DNA from: JALOOE01 sp964423545
Lineage (GTDB): Bacteria; Chloroflexota; Anaerolineae; CG2-30-64-16
Direction of reading: 5' to 3'
Assembly: GCA_964423545.1 (NCBI GenBank)
Contig: CAYRFV010000185.1
Coordinates: 1-11,335, forward strand
Length of the DNA: 11,335 nt
Shown one piece after another: positions 6,613 to 11,335 of the stretch. The translations under genes were made by a program, and so were the position numbers. Every line of letters starts with the position of its first letter. Position 1 is the first letter of the stretch. The notes under the pieces are model-generated. The model had not been told where the DNA came from. It saw only the letters and a program-made list of their open reading frames with translations, and did no database searches.

Positions 6613-7455
6613 CTAGTCGAGGGTGTAAACGCACAGTGCGATGATGCCCGGTCCGGCGAGGGTGGCCAGGACCGGCCCCAAGTCAGTGATGACCAGTTCG
6701 GCAACATTCAGCCGCGTTGCAACGGTCTGGGCGAACTGAGCAGCCTCTTCGGCGACATTGGCATGCGCCACGGCCACACGCGCCGCTCTATCGCCTGCCG
6801 CCTCAGCGACGCGGCCGAGCACTTGGGCGATCGCCTTGCGGCGGCCGCGCGCCTGGCCGACCGGCTCCAGCAACCCGTCGACCATGGCCAGGATCGGCTT
6901 GACGTCCATCAACTCACCGATGTTGCCCTTGAGCCGCGGCGCGCGGCCGCCGGCGATCAGATGGCGCAGCGTGGCAGGGGTGGTGACGGCCTGCATGCGC
7001 CCGCGAATCGGCGCCAGTCGGGAGAGAATCGTTGCGCCCTCCCATCCCGCTTGCGCCATCTCGGCGGCGGCAATCGCCTGCCAGCCGGCGCCCATCGATG
7101 CGCTCATGCTGTCCCAAAGATGCACCTTGATGGGCGCGCTCTCGGCCGCCACGGCCGCAGCATTCAGCGTTCCGCTCATCTTGCCGGACACCACCACCAC
7201 GATCACCTCCTCGGCGCCCTCAGCGGCTGCACGTTCCACGGCGGCCGCAAACTGCTGCGGTGACGGCTGCGCAGTGGTCGGCAGCCGATCGGCCGCCGCC
7301 AACCGGCGGTAGAACTCCTCGGTGGACAACTCGATCTTGTTGAGGTAGCTCTGGGCGCCGAAATTGACGAGGGCCGGCAGTTCGATGATGCCGAGTCGGG
7401 CGAGGTAGTCATCGGGCACATTGGTGCTGGAGTCGGTCAATACACGCACGCGCAT
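6613..7455 (-). CDS. DegV family protein (FakB-type fatty-acid-binding protein)
   Basis: 280 residues from the ATG at 7455, which has an AGGAG SD eight bases upstream; the open frame extends 22 codons further but those look non-coding. DegV/FakB proteins bind one fatty acid and present it to the kinase FakA to make acyl-phosphate. Motifs seen: TDSSTNVP (7-14), TTAQPSPQQF (60-69), SGKMSGTLNAA (90-100), DSMSASMGAG (115-124), AGGR (168-171) and AGPG (267-270). The usual 'THTGPG' near the C-terminus reads TLAGPG here, so the His normally found near the carboxylate site is Leu266, while T61 and S94 are kept. The gene is first in an operon with plsX and fabF, which fits a role in feeding acyl-phosphate/acyl-ACP. 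No fakA (DAK2-type kinase) gene is in the window. Transcription starts at the divergent promoter at 7521-7549. Confidence 0.92.
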   Translation of the reverse strand: MRVRVLTDSSTNVPDDYLARLGIIELPALVNFGAQSYLNKIELSTEEFYRRLAAADRLPTTAQPSPQQFAAAVERAAAEGAEEVIVVVVSGKMSGTLNAAAVAAESAPIKVHLWDSMSASMGAGWQAIAAAEMAQAGWEGATILSRLAPIRGRMQAVTTPATLRHLIAGGRAPRLKGNIGELMDVKPILAMVDGLLEPVGQARGRRKAIAQVLGRVAEAAGDRAARVAVAHANVAEEAAQFAQTVATRLNVAELVITDLGPVLATLAGPGIIALCVYTLD

Positions 7456-7520
7456 CTGGGGCGCTCCTGAGGTGCGAAGCCTGCCGGTGCTCACAGGACC
7501 ACACCGGCATGTGGGTGGCA

Positions 7521-7549
7521 AGTATACCGCAGGTCACGGCGGTTGACAA
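7521..7549 (-). promoter_or_regulatory. Promoter of the degV-plsX-fabF operon
   Basis: Minus-strand -35 TTGTCA (7549-7544), 17-base spacer, -10 TATACT (7526-7521). Both boxes are 5/6 matches to the sigma-70 consensus. Predicted start is near 7514, about 60 bases before the degV ATG. The -35 box overlaps the -35 box of the opposite promoter. Confidence 0.7.
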
Positions 7550-7571
7550 AGAATGGATGCACGGCTAAACT
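7543..7571 (+). promoter_or_regulatory. Promoter of the first epimerase gene
   Basis: Consensus -35 TTGACA (7543-7548), 17-base spacer and -10 TAAACT (7566-7571). Predicted start is near 7578, about 55 bases before the GTG at 7633. The TTG inside the -35 box is in frame with the gene, but as part of a promoter it cannot be the start codon of this transcript. Confidence 0.75.
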
Positions 7572-7632
7572 GGCGCACAGCATCGGGCAGGCAGCGCTGA
7601 GCGCTGCGGAGCACAAGGGAAAGGATGGGCGC

Positions 7633-8640
7633 GTGAAAGCACTGATCACTGGCGGTGCAGGGTTCATCGGCAGCCATCTCAGCGAATTGTTGTTGTCTGC
7701 CGGACATGAGGTTGTCGCCATCGATGACCTGTCGACCGGCTCTGAGGCGAACATCCGGCATCTGTTCGGACGCGCGCGCTTCCAATTCGTGTTGGAAACC
7801 ATCGCCAACGAGCCAGTGATGGATCGCCTGATCAGCGAATGCGACATGGTGTTTCACCTGGCTGCGGCCGTCGGCGTTGAGCTGATCGTGCGCGATCCAG
7901 TGCACACGATCGAAACAAATGTGCTAGGCACGAGCTCCATCCTGCGCGTCGCCAACCGTTATCGCCGCAAGGTGGTCCTGGCATCGACTTCGGAGATATA
8001 CGGCAAGAGCAGCGACATACCGTTCCGCGAAGACGGCGACGGCGTGATGGGCCCGACCACCCACCATCGCTGGGCGTATGCCAACTCCAAGGCGATGGAT
8101 GAATTCCTGGCGTTGGCGTATCATAAGCAGCGCGGGCTGCCTGTGGTGATCTGCCGGTTCTTCAACACCATCGGCCCGCGTCAGACGGGTCGCTACGGCA
8201 TGGTGGTGCCGCGCTTCGTGCGCCAGGCGCTACAGGGCCAGCCACTCACCGTCTATGGGGACGGCCAGCAATCGCGCTGTTTCGTAGACGTGGCGGATGT
8301 GACGGAGGCGGTGCTGAAGCTGGCAGAGCACCCCAAGGCCGTCGGCGCCGTGTTCAATATCGGCAACACCGAGGAAATCACGATCCTCGAGCTGGCCCAT
8401 CGCGTCATAGCCCGCACCGCCAGCGCCTCCAAGATCGCGCTGGTGCCATACGACCAGGCGTATGAGCCGGGCTTCGAGGACATGCGGCGTCGCGTGCCCG
8501 ACATCGGGCGAGTCGCTGCACTGATCGGCTACCGGCCGCGCCATTCGCTCAACGAGACACTGGATCGCATCATCGCGTACTATCGTGAGATCGCGCCCAG
8601 CGAACTCCGAGAGGGCGTTCGCCGGTCTGCCGCAAGTTGA
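7633..8640 (+). CDS. NAD-dependent epimerase/dehydratase (extended SDR, sugar nucleotide)
   Basis: 335 residues from a GTG start. An AAAGGA SD lies seven bases upstream and the conserved first beta strand starts right away (KALITGGAGFIGSHL), so the upstream part of the open frame, which also contains the promoter, is not coding. The Rossmann NAD motif TGGAGFIG is at 6-13, the acid closing the second strand is DD31-32, the catalytic Ser/Thr are in STSEIYG (118-124), and Tyr149 and Lys153 form the YxxxK. NTIGPRQTGRYGMVVPRF and FEDMRRRVPDIGRVAALIGY are typical of UDP-glucuronate decarboxylase/UDP-glucose 4-epimerase-like enzymes. The classical UXS loop 'GPRSCYDEGKR' is absent, so the exact substrate stays open. 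Together with the two downstream sugar-nucleotide genes it points to surface polysaccharide synthesis. The stop codon lies inside the -35 box of the tRNA promoter, and there is no terminator before the tRNA. Confidence 0.92.
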   Translation: MKALITGGAGFIGSHLSELLLSAGHEVVAIDDLSTGSEANIRHLFGRARFQFVLETIANEPVMDRLISECDMVFHLAAAVGVELIVRDPVHTIETNVLGTSSILRVANRYRRKVVLASTSEIYGKSSDIPFREDGDGVMGPTTHHRWAYANSKAMDEFLALAYHKQRGLPVVICRFFNTIGPRQTGRYGMVVPRFVRQALQGQPLTVYGDGQQSRCFVDVADVTEAVLKLAEHPKAVGAVFNIGNTEEITILELAHRVIARTASASKIALVPYDQAYEPGFEDMRRRVPDIGRVAALIGYRPRHSLNETLDRIIAYYREIAPSELREGVRRSAAS

Positions 8641-8664
8641 CAACCGATCTGAAACGACTATAAT
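8637..8664 (+). promoter_or_regulatory. Consensus promoter of tRNA-Leu
   Basis: Perfect -35 TTGACA (8637-8642) and perfect -10 TATAAT (8659-8664) with a 16-base spacer. The TGA stop of the epimerase gene (8638-8640) is part of the -35 box. Transcription should start near 8671, leaving only a few bases before the mature tRNA 5' end at 8675. Confidence 0.85.
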
Positions 8665-8674
8665 CCCAATCAGC

Positions 8675-8757
8675 GCCCCCGTGGTGGAATTGGTATACAC
8701 GGTAGGTTGAGGGCCTATGCCCGTTCGGGCGTGCCCGTTCGAGTCGGGCCGGGGGCA
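8675..8757 (+). tRNA. tRNA-Leu (anticodon GAG)
   Basis: 83 bases fold into a class II tRNA. The acceptor stem is GCCCCCG/CGGGGGC (8675-8681 and 8750-8756) with discriminator A8757. The D arm has a GTG/CAC stem. The anticodon stem is GTAGG/CCTAT with loop TTGAGGG, placing the anticodon GAG at 8709-8711. The long variable arm is CCCG-TT-CGGG and the T arm is GCCCG-TTCGAGT-CGGGC. It reads CUC and CUU leucine codons. The 3' CCA is not encoded (ACTATA follows), so it must be added by nucleotidyltransferase. It has its own promoter and terminator and is the only tRNA in the window. Confidence 0.97.
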
Positions 8758-8775
8758 CTATACGGTATCCTGCTG

Positions 8776-8818
8776 GCGGCCTGGTCAGCCATATGCACTG
8801 CTGACCGGCCGCGTTTTT
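8776..8818 (+). terminator. Rho-independent terminator after tRNA-Leu
   Basis: The arms GCGGCC-T-GGTCAGC and GCTGACC-GGCCGC pair over 13 base pairs with one bulged T and a 10-base loop, followed by G and five T. A textbook terminator 18 bases after the tRNA; it would also end transcripts of the upstream epimerase gene. Confidence 0.9.
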
Positions 8819-8866
8819 GTTGGCTTTCCTCGGGGCTGACGGGCGAGAAAGCTGTGAGAGACTGCG

Positions 8867-8873
8867 AAGGAGG
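8867..8873 (+). promoter_or_regulatory. Strong SD that points to a CTG start codon
   Basis: AAGGAGG, a full-strength Shine-Dalgarno, ends six bases before an in-frame CTG at 8880. No in-frame ATG, GTG or TTG lies at a usable distance, so this site decides the start of the downstream epimerase. Confidence 0.65.
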
Positions 8874-8879
8874 CCTGCA

Positions 8880-9905
8880 CTGAGCACATCGTCGATCGTC
8901 GATACGCCGCTTCCGCATACCATCCTGGTCACTGGTTGCGCCGGCTTCATCGGCTGGCAGGTTTGCAGGCAGCTTCTGGCGGCCGGCGCCACAGTGATCG
9001 GCCTGGACAACCTCAACGATGCCTATGATGTGCGCTTGAAGGAATGGCGGCTGGCGGAGTTGACGCCGGCGCCTCGCTTCCGATTCGTCCGCGCCGACAT
9101 CGCGGACCGCGCCGCCATCGAGCAGTTGGCCAGGAGCCTGACCCGCCGCGATATCGGGGCGATCATCAACCTGGCGGCGCGGGCGGGCGTACGCTACTCG
9201 GTCGCGAATCCGTGGATCTACCTCGACACGAACGTCACGGGCACACTGAACCTGCTGGAATTCGCTCGCGGCGCCGGCATCGCGAAGTTCGTGCTGGCGT
9301 CGAGCTCCAGCCTTTACGGCCGCGACAATCCACTGCCCTACGCCGAAGATCAGCCGACCGATCGTCCCATCTCGCCGTACGCCGCCTCGAAAAAAGCCGC
9401 AGAGACTCTCTGCTACACCTACTGCCACCTCTACGGGATCGATGTGACGGTGTTCCGCTACTTCACGGTGTACGGGCCGGCCGGCCGGCCTGACATGCTG
9501 CCGTTTCGCCTGGTGCAGTGGATCAGCGAGGGGCGTCCTGTCGTCTTGTTCGGGGATGGCCGCCAGTTGCGCGATTTCACCTACGTGGAGGACATCGCCC
9601 GCGGCACGATCGCCGGCCTTGCGCCGGCCGGATTCGAGATCGTCAACCTGGGCTGTGACCGGCCGGTCGCGCTGTTGGAGGCCATCAAGACGGTGGAGTT
9701 GTTGGTTGGGCGTCCGGCGCGGCTGGAGCGGCGCCCGCCCCAGGCGGGCGATATGCCCGCGACATGGGCCCACATCGGCAAAGCGCGGAGGCTGTTTGGC
9801 TGGCAGCCTTCGGTTTCGTTTGAAGCCGGCATGGCGCGCCTGGTGGAGTGGTACCGCCAGGAGCGCGAATGGGCGAAGGATGTGCCGACCGCGGCTGAAG
9901 GCTAG
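8880..9905 (+). CDS. UDP-glucuronate 4-epimerase-like SDR (probable CTG start)
   Basis: About 341 residues. Motifs: NAD-binding TGCAGFIG (18-25); LDNLNDAYDVRLKEWRL (42-58), a stretch typical of UDP-glucuronate/UDP-galacturonate epimerases; NLAARAGVRYSVANP (97-111); SSSSLYG (141-147); catalytic Y167 and K171 in YAASK; FRYFTVYGPAGRPDM; and DFTYVEDIARG. The family interconverts the C4 hydroxyl of UDP-uronic acids for capsule or O-antigen synthesis. The next gene encodes a 6-dehydrogenase that could make its substrate. The start is unusual: the only start with a proper SD is CTG 8880. The nearest upstream in-frame candidates are the TTGs at 8817-8820 within the terminator tail, and the next in-frame GTG is inside the Rossmann fold. 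No clear promoter of its own was seen between the tRNA terminator and the gene, so it may rely on read-through or a weak promoter. Confidence 0.9.
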   Translation: MSTSSIVDTPLPHTILVTGCAGFIGWQVCRQLLAAGATVIGLDNLNDAYDVRLKEWRLAELTPAPRFRFVRADIADRAAIEQLARSLTRRDIGAIINLAARAGVRYSVANPWIYLDTNVTGTLNLLEFARGAGIAKFVLASSSSLYGRDNPLPYAEDQPTDRPISPYAASKKAAETLCYTYCHLYGIDVTVFRYFTVYGPAGRPDMLPFRLVQWISEGRPVVLFGDGRQLRDFTYVEDIARGTIAGLAPAGFEIVNLGCDRPVALLEAIKTVELLVGRPARLERRPPQAGDMPATWAHIGKARRLFGWQPSVSFEAGMARLVEWYRQEREWAKDVPTAAEG

Positions 9906-9955
9906 AGCCTGCCAGCGTGCGCCTGATCGGGCAACCAGAGAGGAAAGCCAGTTGA

Positions 9956-11272
9956 ATGAAACAACACCTGCTCGCCAAAATCGAGGACCATTCGGCGGTC
10001 ATCGCCGTGATCGGCCTGGGATATGTGGGGCTGCCGCTGGCGGTCGCCTTCGCCGAACGCGGCTTTCCTGTGGTCGGCATCGACGTGGACGCATCCAAGG
10101 TGGCAGCCCTGAACCGGGGCCACTCTTACGTGCAGGATATCTCGTCGGAGCGGTTGTTCCGCATCAGGTCGCAAGCCGGTGATAGCGGTTGCGAGCCCTC
10201 GACCTGCGCTCTGCCTGAGCCCGGCGCGTTCACTGCCACCACCGATTACGGCATCCTCACGCGGTGTGACGCTGCGGTCATTTGCGTGCCGACGCCGCTG
10301 AACAAGACGCGCGACCCGGACGTGCGCTACATCATCGCGTCCGGCGAATCATTGGCGCGACACATCCATCGCGGCATGCTGGTCGTGCTGGAGTCCACCA
10401 CCTACCCGGGCACCACGGACGAACTGCTGCTGCCCATGCTGGCGCGGGATGGGCTGCGTGTGGGCGAGGACTTCTTCCTGGCGTTTTCGCCGGAGCGCAT
10501 CAATCCCGGCGATCAGGTCTACATGGTCGAGAACACACCTAAGGTGGTAGGGGGTGAGACCGCGGCCTGTCGCGAGGTTGCGGTGGCGCTCTACAGCCAG
10601 ATCATCCAGCGCATTGTGCCCGTTTCATCGACTCAGACCGCGGAAATGGTCAAGCTCCTGGAGAACACCTTTCGCGCGGTGAACATCGCCCTGGTCAACG
10701 AGACGGCGATCATGTGCGACAAGCTGGGAATTGACGTGTGGGAAGTGGTGGAGGCCGCAGCGACCAAGCCGTACGGTTTCATGAAGTTTACGCCGGGCCC
10801 GGGCGTAGGCGGTCACTGCATTCCGCTCGACCCGCACTACCTGTCGTGGAAGATGAAGACGCTGAACTACAATGCCCGTTTCATCCAGTTGGCGGGCGAG
10901 ATCAACAGCGACATGCCGTATTACTGGGTGAACAAGGTGCGCGATGCTCTCAACGACGCGGGCAAGCCGCTGAAGGGCAGCCGGGTGCTCGTGTTGGGTG
11001 TGGCATACAAGAAGGACATCGACGATATGCGCGAGTCACCCGCCCTGGATATCATCGAGCTGCTGCACAGCAAGGGCGCAGACGTGCGCTATCACGATCC
11101 ACACGTGCCGGCGCTCTCGCACAACGACCACTATCACGCGTCGGAGCCGGATTTGGCGGCGGCGCTGGCGACGGCGGACTGCGTCATCGTCGTGACGGAT
11201 CATTCGTGGTACGACTGGCCCGCGGTGCGCCGGCAGGCGAAACTCCTTGTCGACACCCGGCATGTGGTGTAA
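9956..11272 (+). CDS. UDP-N-acetylglucosamine/UDP-sugar 6-dehydrogenase (WbpA-like)
   Basis: 438 residues. A nucleotide-sugar dehydrogenase that oxidises C6 of a UDP-hexose twice with NAD+ to a uronate. Seen: NAD motif GLGYVG (20-25), CVPTPLNK (110-117), LESTTYPGTT (145-154), SPERINPG (178-185), K233 in MVKLLEN, the catalytic Cys288 in GPGVGGHCIPLDPHYLSWK, and YKKDIDDMRESPA (351-363). The FTPGPGVGGHCIPLDP and RFIQLAGEIN segments are closer to the WbpA/UDP-GlcNAc group than to UDP-glucose dehydrogenase; substrate not proven. Against WbpA there is an extra segment of about 16 residues (roughly 71-87, RSQAGDSGCEPSTCALP) before FTATTDY, encoded by a nested palindrome. The gene starts 50 bases after the epimerase gene and is probably co-transcribed. 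SD (AGAGAGGA) is rather far from the ATG, about 12-13 bases. Confidence 0.94.
   Translation: MKQHLLAKIEDHSAVIAVIGLGYVGLPLAVAFAERGFPVVGIDVDASKVAALNRGHSYVQDISSERLFRIRSQAGDSGCEPSTCALPEPGAFTATTDYGILTRCDAAVICVPTPLNKTRDPDVRYIIASGESLARHIHRGMLVVLESTTYPGTTDELLLPMLARDGLRVGEDFFLAFSPERINPGDQVYMVENTPKVVGGETAACREVAVALYSQIIQRIVPVSSTQTAEMVKLLENTFRAVNIALVNETAIMCDKLGIDVWEVVEAAATKPYGFMKFTPGPGVGGHCIPLDPHYLSWKMKTLNYNARFIQLAGEINSDMPYYWVNKVRDALNDAGKPLKGSRVLVLGVAYKKDIDDMRESPALDIIELLHSKGADVRYHDPHVPALSHNDHYHASEPDLAAALATADCVIVVTDHSWYDWPAVRRQAKLLVDTRHVV
10165..10206. repeat. Nested palindromic element inside the dehydrogenase gene
   Basis: Outer arms CAGGTCG (10165-10171) and CGACCTG (10200-10206) enclose an inner hairpin TCGCAA-g-CCG / CGG-TTGCGA (10169-10194) with a seven-base loop and one bulged base. 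The 42-base structure falls exactly where the protein has residues absent from related dehydrogenases, and its length is a multiple of three. It looks like a small palindromic insertion that kept the frame. No second copy is in the window. Confidence 0.6.
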
Positions 11273-11275
11273 AAT
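11247..11275 (+). promoter_or_regulatory. Possible promoter overlapping the dehydrogenase stop codon
   Basis: -35-like TTGTCG (11247-11252, 4/6), 17-base spacer and -10 TAAAAT (11270-11275, 5/6). The -10 box contains the TAA stop codon of the dehydrogenase gene. It would start transcription near 11282, 45 bases before the ATG at 11327. The -35 is weak. Confidence 0.4.
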
Positions 11276-11326
11276 GGGGCGCTGAACACCCCGGCGGATC
11301 ATTCTCACGGAAGGAGCAGGCAGGCG

Positions 11327-11335
11327 ATGAAAGGA
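11327..11335 (+). CDS. Start of next gene (first three codons only)
   Basis: An ATG with AAGGAG about ten bases upstream, reading Met-Lys-Gly up to the window edge. It is likely another member of the sugar-nucleotide cluster. Three codons do not allow identification; many nucleotidyltransferases start this way, but that is only a guess. Confidence 0.5.

Noticed and set aside
6576..6707. N-terminal extension of PlsX
   Set aside because: It overlaps the degV coding region and has no similarity to PlsX, whereas the ATG at 6575 begins the conserved family N-terminus with an SD.
7543..7632. N-terminal extension of the first epimerase from a TTG start
   Set aside because: The TTG is part of the -35 box of a strong promoter, and the conserved Rossmann strand starts right after the GTG at 7633, which has a good SD.
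7625..7636. Tiny frame ATG-GGC-GCG-TGA overlapping the GTG start of the epimerase
   Set aside because: Three codons whose stop overlaps GTGA; it could be a coupling leader, but the ATG has no separate SD and chance is likely.
9475..9492. Run of GGCC/CCGG units
   Set aside because: It lies in a conserved coding stretch (YGPAGRPD) and follows from G+C-rich codon use.
1..11335. CRISPR array, insertion sequence, attachment site or replication origin
   Set aside because: No regularly spaced repeats, transposase or integrase coding, target duplications or DnaA-box clusters were seen; no direct repeat of the tRNA 3' end was found in the window.

Overview
The window is G+C-rich, tightly packed bacterial DNA, most likely from a Chloroflexota (Chloroflexi) member. 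That assignment is an inference. It rests on the long Ala/Pro/Thr-rich linker behind the lipobox of the solute-binding protein, the overall look of the proteins, sigma-70-type promoters, and a tRNA gene without an encoded CCA. No rRNA, CRISPR array, transposase or phage gene was seen.

Left part, minus strand (1-3500): an ABC importer of the oligopeptide/nickel type. A very large Tat-type lipoprotein solute-binding protein (852-2999) is followed by the first permease (1-723, cut by the window edge). Two strong perfect-arm hairpins lie between the two genes. Upstream of the binding protein is a long (about 425 nt) leader. A near-consensus promoter lies at its far end (3431-3459), just past a terminator that closes the next operon.

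Middle, minus strand (3517-7549): a compact lipid operon transcribed right to left as degV (FakB-type fatty-acid binding), plsX (phosphate acyltransferase), fabF (beta-ketoacyl-ACP synthase II) and a two-helix membrane protein with a degenerate NERD-like domain. plsX and fabF overlap by four bases (ATGA). The set suggests handling of acyl-phosphate/acyl-ACP for fatty-acid elongation and phospholipid synthesis.

Right part, plus strand (7543-11335): sugar-nucleotide genes for a surface polysaccharide. They are an extended-SDR NAD-dependent epimerase/dehydratase, a UDP-glucuronate 4-epimerase-like enzyme, a UDP-GlcNAc/UDP-sugar 6-dehydrogenase (WbpA-like), and the first three codons of another gene. 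A self-contained tRNA-Leu(GAG) unit with its own consensus promoter and terminator sits between the two epimerases. The degV operon and the first epimerase diverge from a promoter pair whose -35 boxes overlap almost completely in the palindrome TTGACAA.

The most unusual points are: a 42-base nested palindrome inside the dehydrogenase gene that matches an in-frame insertion of about 16 residues; a likely CTG start codon for the second epimerase; the back-to-back promoter pair; a NERD-like membrane protein lacking the nuclease residues; and a FabF whose C-terminal half carries sequence features of type II polyketide KS-alpha enzymes. No clearly new multi-gene defence or mobile system was found.
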